From Geotrypetes seraphini (taxonomy: Eukaryota > Chordata > Amphibia > Gymnophiona > Dermophiidae): 64,000 nt of DNA. Shown here in pieces: positions 10,150 through 21,400 of the stretch. The notes beneath the pieces were generated by a model. The model worked only from the letters and a program-made list of their open reading frames with translations. It searched no databases and was not told the origin of the DNA. The stretch covers positions 26,335,241 through 26,399,240 of the forward strand of contig NC_047094.1 in the NCBI RefSeq assembly GCF_902459505.1, given 5' to 3'. Every line of letters begins with the position of its first letter. Position 1 is the first letter of the stretch. Made by a program: the position numbers and the translations under genes.

Positions 10150-11049
10150 CAAGATAAGCTGTTTCGGCTACAATGTGACCAGTCTGTTTGAGGCAATTGG
10201 AATTGCCTGTAACCCAAAAGAGAAGCCTCTCTTCGTTGACAGCTCATCAAGGAACATCAAAGCCGGGCTGCTCCTTAACAGGAACAAGTACCCATCTCTT
10301 TCACTGGCTCACTCAGTGTACCTCAAAGAAGATTACAACAGCATCAAGACCTTACTAGGCACCTTGAAGTATAATGAGTATGGCTGGGAGGTCATTGGAG
10401 GCTTCAAAATGGTGGCATTCCTAATGGGTCTCCATAGCAGTTTTACCAAGTTTCCCTGCTATCTCTGACTTTAGGATAGCAGGGACACAAAGGCACACTA
10501 CCAAAGGTGGACCAAGTTCTCTGTGGGGAAAAACAATGTCAAATGGGAACCACTGGAAGGTGCTAATGCCACCACGGTACATCAAACTGGACCTAATGAA
10601 ACAATTTGTCAGAGATCTAGATAAGGAGTCGTCAGCCTTCAAATTCCTTCAAGATATCTTTCCTTAATCCGTCTGAGGCAAAGATCAAGATGCTAGAGTG
10701 CAAGTCATTTCCCAAGAAGCTTACTAGGGAGGAAAAAGCAGATTGGAACAGCTTTGTTGCAGCAGTTTGGGGCTTCCTGGGCAATCACAAGGCCAAAAAA
10801 CTACATGGAATTGGTTGAGAATCTGGTAAAGAATTACAGTAAAATGGACTGTAGGATGTCTCTCAAAATCCATGTCCTTGTTGCTCATCTTGAGACATTC
10901 AAGGAGAACGTGAGAGCAGTTTCCTGCTTCCACCAGGATATACTGGATTTTGAACACCACTACCAAGGACAATATAATGAGAACATGATGGGAGACTACA
11001 TCTGGGGGCTGATTCATGAAAATGATTTACAATGTAATCGCAAATCTTG
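10150..11049 (+). pseudogene. Broken intronless ORF of an unnamed multi-copy family
   Basis: Plus-strand translation gives YNVTSLFEAIGIACNPKEKP, later MDCRMSLKIHVLVAHLETFK, and finally FHQDILDFEHHYQGQYNENM with MGDYIWGLIHENDLQCNRKS. I recognise this as a protein that recurs in many copies in arthropod, fish and reptile genomes, usually annotated only as uncharacterized and transposon-associated. I do not know its function. The reading is interrupted several times, so the copy is dead. It lies between the EEF2K 3' end and the tRNA/promoter block and has no introns. No terminal repeats were identified. Confidence 0.6.
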
Positions 11050-11445
11050 AAAAAAACAAAAACTACTCACTTCTAAATCTTCTGTGGTCATCTTTGTATA
11101 ACTTCAATATAAATATATGTTGTGATTCATATGTTGCTTTTTATGAGTTTATCAGAATGAAATGATAAAAACTCAGCATTTTCACATTTTAAATAGGTAA
11201 ATTACAAAATTTAACTATCCTGATCACAAAAGCAAAGTTTTATGGAAATAACAGACATTTTCTATACTTTTTTTAGGCATAAGTAATAAGGAAGTTACAC
11301 TTATTGCCCAAGAACAAAAATCGTGTTACAAATGTATGTATATATAAACACATGTATCGCATCGTATTTGAAGCAGAAGGAACAAAACAATCCAGTTCCA
11401 GGAATAAATGAACAGTACACAGTGGAACCTGAGAGAAGGAACAGC

Positions 11446-11451
11446 TTTATT
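11446..11451 (-). terminator. Candidate poly(A) signal AATAAA for EEF2K
   Basis: AATAAA on the minus strand lies in the context CAAATAAAGCTG and is followed by a pyrimidine-rich stretch. It is the furthest good signal before the intergenic broken ORF. It rests on sequence alone. Confidence 0.35.
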
Positions 11452-11828
11452 TGACAAAGCAAAAGAAAAAAAAAAATAAAAAGAAAGTGAATTCCAATGG
11501 CATAAAGTCAAAATGCAAAGACAGCTGCAGCGTCCATGCACTGCCTACATGCAAATTCAGTAACATTTCAGATTTTTCACACGTCAAATGTTTTATTTAA
11601 AAAAAAATCTATCGACTATAGTATATGCAGCAATACATATATACCACCATTCCAAATTTTTATTATTTTTTTTTTTACTAAATACATTTAATTTCTCCGT
11701 AAGAAACTGTATATTTTTGTAAACATAATTTTTTTTTTTTTTAATCCTATACTGTTATAATGCCTGTGCAACTCTTTACCTGCATGGAAACAGGGTTGTT
11801 CTCTACCTGCAAAGAAAAAGCTTACACT

Positions 11829-11965
11829 GGATTTTACTAAACGGCACTAGAGGTTTTTAACGTGGGCCAGCAAAGTAAATATTCCGATGCTCATAGGAAT
11901 TCTAGAGCATCTATCTCGCCGGTCCACGCTAAAAAACTTTTAACGCCGTTTAGTAAAAGGAGCCC
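11829..11965. repeat. MITE (TTTACTAAACGGC ends)
   Basis: It begins ggattttactaaacggc and ends gccgtttagtaaaaggagcc in inverse orientation, with a palindromic middle around agcatctatctcgccgg. It lies inside the probable 3' UTR. Confidence 0.65.
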
Positions 11966-11999
11966 TTAAATTCTTAATTGCATTAATGAACTGATAATC

Positions 12000-12957
12000 A
12001 ATTAAATTGCAATTAAATTATATTTTAATGCTAACATCAAACAGATAGTCATATAACCATTAGGTAGCACTTTCTGTAACATCTGTGTGACTCTCTGTTC
12101 ACCCTAAAGTACCATATGAGAAAGAGGATGCTTTTCAGGGAGTGTCTGTCCTTCCACAGGCTGGATGTATATCAGTAGGATGAGTCTTGGAGTTGAGCAG
12201 AGTCTTGCGAACTGGTGTTGTAGTGAAGAAAGCTGGTGTCCAGCCCTCCCCTCAGAGGCTGGGGGGGGAATCTTAAATACATTTTCCTCCCCACCCCTAC
12301 CTTTTCTAGCATCAAAGCAGGGTTTCCTACTTGCTGCTTGCATCACTTCTTGGTCCCGTGAACAGGAAGTGATAGCAAAGGGAGGGCTGAGATCGGTGCA
12401 AGCAGTGGGGGGGGGGGATACCGAGGTTGATGTGAGCAGCAAGGGGGAGACCCTGTTCGCTGCCAGCGACAACTAGAAGATGTGGGGGAGAGAATGTATT
12501 TAAAAGGCACAGACCTACCCCAGCACCAAGGAAGGGGAGGAAGAGAAGAAATGCTAGCGCCCCACCAAGTCGGCACCCAGAGCACTCCACCCCCTCACCT
12601 CTCTCTTACTCCACAACCATTGAGAACATTCTCTGCTCGCTACCTAGGGAATGAATGAGTCCTGGCAGCCATGTAGGAAAGGGGGGTTTGGGAAGGAAGG
12701 GGAAAAGCATCATATGCTAGCTCTTCCCTTCATACTAACAGTCATTTAGATTTAATTACACACTTTTTCCAAATCTGAGCAAGGCAAGCTACATATTCAG
12801 GTACAGCTGATAGATCTCTGCTCAAGACTACTTCAAATCTAAGTTGTACCTGAGGACATTGTTCACAGAAAGCTAACTGCTAAATTAGGAAATAAATGAT
12901 AATGTGAAATGAAAACAACAAAATTAAGGAGCCCTTTCCTTAAAGTACATTATGGAC
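12000..12957. other. Probable 3' UTR/intergenic DNA with G-rich tract
   Basis: No gene was found. A G/C-rich stretch at 12240-12600 contains aggaagtgatagcaaaggga, reminiscent of the CAGTGGCGTAG MITEs but without clear ends. Confidence 0.35.
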
Positions 12958-13431
12958 TAGAGAATGACACAGGGACAAATTTGTCCCCATAGGAACTCAA
13001 TTTTTCCACTCCATGTGTTTTGTCACTGTTCCTATCCCTGCCCCATTCCTGTAAGCTCTGCCTTAACCGCACAAGCCTCGAACACTTATGAGTTTAAAGG
13101 GTTTGAGGGCTGTGCAGATGAGGACAAAGCTTAGGCATTGGTGGAATGAGGTATTATGACATCACAATCTGAGCTCTAGAATGTTGCTACTTATGATTTT
13201 AAAGTGTTTGAGGCTTGTGCAGATGAGGACGGAGCTTAGGCATTGGTGGAATGAAGCATTATGACATCACAATCTGAGCTCTACTTATGCTTTTAAAATG
13301 TTTGAGGCTTCTGTAGATGAGGATGGAACTTGCAGGAATGGGGCAGGGACAGGAAAAGAACTTATGGGGATGGGATGGGAAAATGAGTCCCTGCGGGGAC
13401 AGGGAAAAATTTATCCCCGTGTCATTCTCTA
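12958..13431. mobile_element. hAT-type MITE, TAGAGAATGACAC family
   Basis: The termini are TAGAGAATGACACAGGGAC and its inverse, ending GTGTCATTCTCTA. The flanks ttatggac (12950-12957) and taatggac (13432-13439) give an 8-bp target duplication with one mismatch. The interior holds a tandemly repeated unit with gtttgaggcttgtgcagatg, present two to three times. Relatives: 20549-20929, 50999-51165 (partial), 51558-51949 and 60685-61113. Confidence 0.8.
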
Positions 13432-13599
13432 TAATGGACATGGCAGGGAGGGAGAGGGGAACAATAGATGCTACAAATAGCTAGGGGCAGCCCATGGCTG
13501 AAAGTTTGCCAGCCACAGAATACCAGAGTATAGCCAATGGTATTTCTAAGCCACTCCATGCTGGCATTTTCCATCAAATCTGTAAGTAGAGTTTTGAGT

Positions 13600-13725
13600 C
13601 AGGACAGGTATACAAATAAATACAACCTTCCTGGAAATATCCAGTTATCTTCTGTAATCCACCTAGAACTGCAAGGTATAAGCGGAATAGAAGTCACTAA
13701 TGTAATGTAATGTAATGTAAAGTGC
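13600..13725 (+). mobile_element. LINE 3' end with AATGT tail
   Basis: The typical L2/CR1-clade 3' end (ctgtaatccacctagaactg...) finishes in four taatg units. Confidence 0.6.
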
Positions 13726-14004
13726 TCAATTTCCAGCTAGGGGTGCATTGAAACCTTCAATTTAAAGAAGCGCCAAGTCTTACTGACATATTTCACATAA
13801 CAAGAATAAAAACCCTGGTTTTCTGTTAGCCCACTTCAGTATATGAAATATAAGGTCAAACAAATTCATGCATTTTCATTGTGGCTGTGGCAACCTCCAA
13901 TGGCAGTCTCATGAGATTGACACTGGGTTTACGGCAGCCATTTTGATGGGGGAGACAGTATAGGCAGGATTGACTTGGGATCATTCCTGCCCAAACTAGC
14001 CACT

Positions 14005-14196
14005 AGTGTTTCCCAAGTTGATCCGGGAGTATTTCCTTGCCAGTCCGTTTTTCAGGCTATCCATAATGAATATGCATGAAAGATTTGTATATAATAGAGA
14101 CAGTGTATGCAAATCAATTTCATGCTTTTTCATTGTGGATATCCTGAAAATCTGACTGGCAAGGGGGTACTCCAGAACAGACTTGGGAAACACTGC
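14005..14196. repeat. Palindromic MITE (ggatatcctgaaaa family)
   Basis: The arms agtgtttcccaagtt and gacttgggaaacact are complementary. Inside, atccataatgaatatgcat is mirrored by tttcattgtggatatcctga. Relatives lie at 40873-41069 and 44302-44440. Confidence 0.75.
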
Positions 14197-14589
14197 ACTA
14201 GCCCACAAGAACTCTAAGGTAGGCCCAGGAGGCCTACAAGTGGGTTGGGCGGTAGGGAGCCAATAGAAGCGCATACACTGCGCTAAACTTTCATCCAAAA
14301 TCAAAACAGGGCCAAATTCAGATTTTGGATCAGTTCCTCGGCATCGAGCCCAAAATTCAGCCAGCCTCAAGTGTATTTCACTGACACCGATCATTCTTTC
14401 CCCGCCACCCATCACAGATTACTGGAAGGATTGCCATCATTTGTCTGTATGTATACCAAAGTTTCATTTCACATATCTTTCCTGTGAATAACTGCGTGGT
14501 CAGTGTACGAGGAAACATTTGCAAGTTTTCCCATATGAAAACAAACCCTATTTGTTCAATAAATATTCAGAATTCAGCACCTGGTATGC

Positions 14590-14810
14590 ACATTTGCTAC
14601 AGGCCGGGGCTTCCAAGCTACTTTCAGCAAAACTCTCCTGACCACGTTGGCACTATCCAGATAGTGTCATGGCGGTCTGTGGGTGGAGCACAGGCAGCCC
14701 TTGGGAATTGTCTGGATAGTGGCGATATACAACCCCATATCCAGATAAAGTTAGGACAGCAAAAAGGCTATCCGGATATTTGCACCACCCACCATCGGGA
14801 GAAGGACACT
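14590..14810. repeat. ATCCAGATA-rich repeat remnant
   Basis: Alternating direct and inverted ATCCAGATA/CTGGATAGT words resemble those at 4290-4560. It is likely an old non-autonomous element. Its ends are not resolved. Confidence 0.35.
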
Positions 14811-15333
14811 GAATATTTTATTTAAAGACCTCCAAAACTTGATGACATGCCTCAGAAAATAGCTGAAGCTTATTACAGCTCAATATAAAACATAACATCC
14901 AGATTATATTTGGCAGCTGCAGCCGGCACTTAATCAAAAATGTCAACTGGCAGCTGACTATTGCCCCGTTTAAAAAAAAAATACCCTTGCTATTATGCAA
15001 GCCAAAATAAAGGTCGACTCCCCTTACATAACAATCCCCCCCAAAGTAACACAAGATCCTCATCTGTAAAAGTTAAATATACATATCAAAAGTCAAGTTA
15101 GTAGGTATTGCAGCATTGAAATGCATTACCCCATGCATGTAAAAATATATTACTCCCCACTCCTCCAGTTTGTTCTTGAATTCATTTCCTTAAAGTAAAC
15201 CAGAATTAGAAAACTTAGACAGTACAAACACAAATTTAAACACAACACAAATAAAATAAAACCCCTTCCCCCAATCATAAGAAGTCTGTTTTTTCACAGA
15301 ATACACGAAATGAGCTGCAGTGCTCCTACGGTT

Positions 15334-15443
15334 CTATTCCTCCATCATCGCCCAGGCCTCTTCGGCTTTCTGGTAGTATTGATTGGCTAACCTGCCCTTC
15401 ATGGCTTCCATGGCTGCCTCTGCTGCTTCTGTAAACAGGTCAC
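15334..15443 (-). CDS. EEF2K: EEF2K terminal coding exon w15 with stop
   Basis: The last 110 coding bases encode [30 protein letters not shown] and AMMEE, then TAG at 15336-15334. The extreme C-terminus, needed for eEF2 recognition in the mammalian enzyme, is nearly unchanged (AQMEE in human). The acceptor is ctttgcag. The 3' UTR follows at lower coordinates. Confidence 0.97.
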
Positions 15444-18400
15444 CTGCAAAGAGCAAAGGTCAGAGGTCAAAGACATTTCTGTTCCCACTGGACAGCAAAA
15501 TCCTCCATCCTTCATTAAACAGAACAAATTAAAGGTATCAAGACCAATAAGGCAATAAGTCTGGCAAAGTGTTCTGTGGCAACACAAGCAATTGGACTGA
15601 TTTTTTTCTATAGACTAGTAAGACACTGTTCTACGATATGGGTCATTAATTGAATTCCTACTTTTACATGGTGCTAGTAAATAATAGAGGGCAACCAAAA
15701 ACAATTTTTTTTTTGTTGAAATCGAATCTGTAGAGACAGTGGCGTAGAAAGGGGAGGGTGAGGGGGGGCAGTCTGCCCCGGGCGCCATCTTCCTTGGGGT
15801 GCTGGCACCCCATCTCCTTTCCACCCCCCACTGCACATGTGCCTCTTCCCTTCCCCTGTACCTTTTCAACTTGCTTGCCACGTTGGCATCGGCACTCTCT
15901 CTGATGTCACTTACTGGGACCCACACCTAGGAAGTGATGTCAGGGTTTAGCACCGAAGCTGACGTGGACAGTAAGTTGGTGGCTGCTCACCCCAAAGTTA
16001 AAAAGGTGCGGGGGGGGAAGGGGGGAGAGGGCCAGGGCGCTGCTCACCCTCATTACACCACTGCTTACAGAGTGACCAAAAATGTTTTTTTTAATTTTCT
16101 GTTCCTGCTAAAACTGAATCTGCAGCTGAAATTCACTGCTCGGTTTTTAGTGCTCCAACCTAGTCTGCCCTGCCCCCACACAGGAGCAGCCACACTCTGG
16201 GACCCCTCTCCCCTACCTTACAAGGCCTGGTGATCCCCAGTTGTTCCTGCTCATGCCGGCCCAAATCTTTGTTTTTCACAGCACATTATAATAGAAATTA
16301 TAAAATTGAAAAACCAACAAAAAAAATTAAATTTGAGAGTTATTTATTTAAAAAGTTCTTTAAGCTACATATGGGTAATTGTAACAATGGTGAAACCTGC
16401 TGGGTTTTTAGTGCAAATTAACTCAAAATGCAGCTCAGTAGTCGACAAGCAAAAACCATCATCCACCATCTGCAGTCGTTCTCTTTTTTTTTTTCGATTT
16501 AATTTCTGTCAGAGCTGAAAATCCAAGTTCACAAAGATAAGAAGATCCAAATGGTAACAAAGCCTTGGCTGCTTTGTAGACTACACTTTTATAGACTACT
16601 ACGCTGGTTGCCAATGGAAACGCAAATAATGTTCAAATTTGCATGTATTTTGTTTCAAGCGCCTTCTTATCTTCTACCACATTTCGTACTACACAACCCC
16701 ACACGGTCAACCAGAAACTGCAACGCATCTGCATACCCAAGGATCACCGGCTTGTAAATACAAATCCTTTTTGGATAGATCTTTCATGTTCCAAGCAAGC
16801 AAACAGCAATCCTCGCTGGGTAACTACATCAATAGAGCCAGGCTGACCTACAGCGCCTTTCGGAAAGTAATTAAAACCGTACTGTTTGACCGATTCATCT
16901 CCTAATCAGAAGCCACACCAAATTTATTTTTTCCTTCTGTCTATTCCTCATGAAATATGTTGTACCTTCACCATTTGCTTTCTGTAATTCGCCGATTGCC
17001 CAGCTTTATTCCCCGGGTTGCATACTTGAGATCCATATTGCATACTAGCGATTCATATTTTCCTCTTATCTATTTCTTGTGTAATAAGTTGAACCCTCAC
17101 TTCTCGTATTCTGTAATTCGTTGATTGTCCAGTCCTCTTCAATGTGAACTGCCTAGAAGTCATCTGACTATGGCGGTATAGAAGAATAAAATTATTATTA
17201 TTATTATTCTAGTGTCCACTTATGAAGGGAATTTTAAAAATTAAAGTAAAATTGTGGAATCTCTCGTGACACACCGAGAATCTCTTTGGTGCACTCCACT
17301 GTGCCGTGGGCACAGAGTTTTAGAAATACTACGAGATTGACTCCGGTGACCTCCAGCAGCATTTTGTCAGTGGAGATGGTAAGGGCAGGAGCAACAGGGA
17401 ATCTGGATGCAAGTGCTCTGCGACACAGCGCAAACTTTCAGTTTCAGAAGGAGAACACACTGGCATTGTCCTCCAAGACCAAAACAAGGCCAAATACCAG
17501 TTTCAGCCGATTAACTGTGCAGGAAGGCACCTATTTTTCATCAATTTTATAAAGACACGTAGCTACTTTATAAAATACTAGTAGCAATGCAGCATAAACG
17601 ATGCCTAGATTTTGGGTGCTGACAGCTATGCCTTCTCAGAAGGTCTAAATAGTGGCATTGCAAAGGGGGGGGCAAGGGGGATGGTCCGCCCCCTCCTCCT
17701 AACCACATGCGACCCCCTTTCCTTTCCCCCGTACCTCTAGTTGTTCGCCGCTGAGAACAACAACTTCAACGTGTTCCTTGCAAACGCATCAGCTCTCCCG
17801 CTGACGTCACTTCCGGGCGCCACGCATAAGAAGTGATGTCAGAGGGAGAGCCACCGGGGTCTCTAGGAGCACGTTGAAAGTTGTTAGTTGTGGCGGTATG
17901 GGCAAAGGGAGGAGGGAGGGGCATGTGCAGCAAGGGAAGGGCGAAGATGAGGGTGGGGAGGGGCCTCGCTACACCACTGGGCCTAAATATAAAGTATTCG
18001 AATAGCACATAAACTGTAACACCGCCCATTCCTACCCACCTCCACCTGAGCAGGTCTTCAAGTTCATGCAGGCTTGCACCATGTGTATTTTATACAAAAC
18101 TCTTCACACGTATTAATCCGTGTTGTTCTTATCTGCACTATTTCCACCCAACAGATACATATGAATTAGTTTGAGCTATCTTTACTTTCTTCACAAAAAA
18201 AGACTACTATGTGGATCACATTGCTGCTGATACCACCAGATCCTCCCAAAAACTTAAACTATCCTTCCCCTCGCTAAAAGGTATTCTCTATGCAGGAAAA
18301 ATTAGGGAAATCTCTCTTCTTCAGAATCACTGAGCTTTGGAATAACCTTACTGCCCCACTTTGGAATCTGGGCTCCTTCCAACTATTCCGAAAGCATCTG

Positions 18401-21400
18401 AAAACTAGACTATTCACAAAAATGTAATGCTCTCTTCCCTCCTACTCACCCTCCAACCTCACTAAGTTGTTTCTTCCTTATATTAAGCTCTCGTAAACCG
18501 TGCCGAGCTCTAAAATTATGGAGAGGATGCGGTATATAAACTTAAGGTTTAGATTAGATTAGCTTCATTAGGGTATTTATCTAAGATTCAGAAAAAAACT
18601 GAAGGCCTGGTTGTTTTACTCCCTTCTTTTTAATGTAACTAATTTTAAAATGAATTTTTGAGATCTTCTTAATCTTCTTTTTATTTCATTTCACCTATTT
18701 TCTACATTATACTGTAAGTCACATAGGGGTTCATTTGCAAAAAAAAAAAAGACAGACGTCCGAAAGACGGCATAAACCGGCATTTGGACGTCTTACTAGT
18801 CAAAACGTCCAAGTGGGCATTTTTGAAACTGACTTTTTAAGACGTCTTTCTGGTTGTTTTGTCTCCAGTGCATCTAAATCTTAAGGGGTGTGTTTTGGAC
18901 AGGATTAGGGCGGCCTTAGCGCTTGGATATTTTACAGTGATAATCAAACATTTTACAAAACGTCTGGGACACAATTTGGGTGTATTGGGCTAGGCCTGTT
19001 TTTAAATGAATAAGGGTCGAAAAGGTACTCAAACTGACCAGATGACCACTGGAGGGATGGAAATATGACCTCCCACACACTCCCCCAGTGGTCACTGACC
19101 CCTCCAACCACCCAAATATCTGCATGAAACAGTACATATCTGTCTCTATGACAACTGCAGATACTATGGCCAGTCCTAGTAGAGCTGCAAGCAGGTCTCT
19201 GGAGTAGCCTGGTGGGCAGTGCAGTGACCCATATGCCACCCTAAATAGTATGTTTATGTTTATTTAAGACTTGATATACCGCTCCTGCATTTTACTGACC
19301 TAAGCGGTTTACAATGTATCAAACTCAAATGAAATTAGGCCCTTGAGAAAAATGACGCTATCTGTCCTGAAGGCTCACACTCTAGCTAAAGTACCTGATT
19401 AAAATAAAAATATGCAATACATTTCCAAGCTCAAAAATCAAAGAAATAGAAAATAGAAATAATGAAAGAAGATTAAAAAAATTAAAAATAAAATAAAACA
19501 AATTTAAGAGATAGAAAAGTCTCTGAAGCAGCCTGATAGCAAACAGTTATATTTTAGGGCAGGTCTTAATACAATTCCCGGCGCAGCCCACTTCACAGAT
19601 CCGTTGCTGGCAGAGCTTGAGAGCATCCAAGAAATGAATATTTCTAAAACATATCCACTAAAATTGTTATATGAAATAAGTAAACCCAAATCAACACGAA
19701 TCAGTACAAATTAAGGCAGATTGCGGTCTCATTTCATTCTTCAATTCGGGAGAGCCATTTGAAAAAAAAAATGTGTCTCTTAAAATTTTGAAATGATTCT
19801 TCCTTAACTCTACTGATAAATTGTTCCACAATATTGGAACCAAGTAGAAAAATGCACCATTTCTGGTTGAGGCAAGGTGAGCCTTTGAGATATGGGGAAC
19901 AGCTACTCTTGTCATTTAAAGATCTCAACGAGCGACTAGATGTGTAAAATAACATTAGATTAGAGAGATATAATGGTTGTAACTCAAAGAATGCCCTATG
20001 TGCCAGCATCAGGATTTTAAATTTAATTCTAAATTCCATTGGCAACCAATGGAATTTCAAATATAATGGAGTTACACAATCGTAGATGTGTGCGCGACCT
20101 AACAGCCGAAACATGGTAGAAAGTATGAGCACACAAAACCCATTGTACTGCCAAATAGGTGTCACCTGAAGAAACTGGGGTGGGTCATATCAGTGGGATA
20201 TTGATGGGTTATATAGTTCTCACCCCTTTATTGAAATGTCTGTCCTTAGATCAATCTGTTCCAACAAACTATTGCCCAATTGCTAAAATACCGTTATCCA
20301 CCAAATTGAGTCCATAATCTCTAAGCAATTATCAAGTTATATAGATAGGTTTTCCATACTATCTCCATTTCAACATGGCCGAAACTACCTTTGATAAGAA
20401 GGATGGGACCGTGCGTAAGGACAGCCCCACTTCCATGAACCTAAGGAACGGCTCCTTGCAGGAAACTGGATTCTGCTTTTCTATTTTATTTATTTAGATT
20501 TATATTCTGTCCTTTTACATTCATAGTGTTACAATATAGGGTTTACATTAGAGAATGACACGGGAACAAATTTTTCCCTGTCCCCACAGGAACTCAATTT
20601 TCTCGTCCCATCCCCGTGAGTTCTTTTCCTGTTCCTGCAAACTTTGTCCTCATCTGCACAAGCCTCAAACCCTTTAAAATCATAAGTAGCAACATTCTAG
20701 AGCTCAGATTGCGATGTCATAATGCCTCATTCCACCGATGCCTAAGCTCTGTCCTCATCTGCACAAGCCTCAGACACTTTAAAATCATAAGTGTTCGACT
20801 CCTGTGTGCTTAAGGCTGAGCTTACAGGAATGGGGCAGGGACAGGATAGTGACAAAACTTGTGGGGTTGGTAAGGGGAAATTGAGTTCCTGCAGGGATTG
20901 GGAAAAATTTGTCCCCGTGACATTCTCTAGTTTACATACAGTGTGAGGTCTGTCCCAGTACAGCAGCTATGTTTTTAATCCTAGAACATATTTCTGTCTA
21001 CCCCCCCTTCTATTTTTAACTATCTAAATTTCATTCAGCAAATGGGTTAGAAAAAATTAAGCAGTCTGCAGTTTTGAAAGGCTAACATTTGTCTAAACGA
21101 TTCTCAAAGTCATCCAGACAAATTTGAATATCAACCCCCTGGGTGAGACTTACTGCTTAATTTAGCTTTACTGTTTGGCCACAAAAAAGGTTAAAAATGG
21201 ATACAGAAACGCTTTATCAATAATAAAAAAAAAAGACAAGGGCCGATGAAGTCCTTTGAGAATACTGTACCTGATCTCTGAGGGTCTTTTTCTAAGTTGA
21301 ATCCTCCAGTCATTAACATCTCTGCTTCCCGTGCCAGGAGAAGATATTTGGGCTCATCTTGAGTTCCGTCGTACTCGCCGCCCTCGTCATAATCTGTCAT

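Larger units (their letters stand above)
11425..15333 (-). other. EEF2K: Probable EEF2K 3' untranslated region
   Basis: No downstream exon is needed after the stop. On the minus strand the region ends in an AT-rich stretch (11.85 to 11.43 kb) with AATAAA at 11451-11446 and another AATAAA near 11591-11596. A 3' UTR of about 3.9 kb fits the long EEF2K mRNA of mammals. Several repeats lie inside it (11829-11965, 12958-13431, 14005-14196), so an earlier poly(A) site is possible. Confidence 0.4.

Noticed and set aside
12104-12590. Overlapping open frames on both strands
   Set aside because: The low-complexity G/C-rich stretch has no conserved motif and is probably repeat-derived 3' UTR or intergenic DNA.
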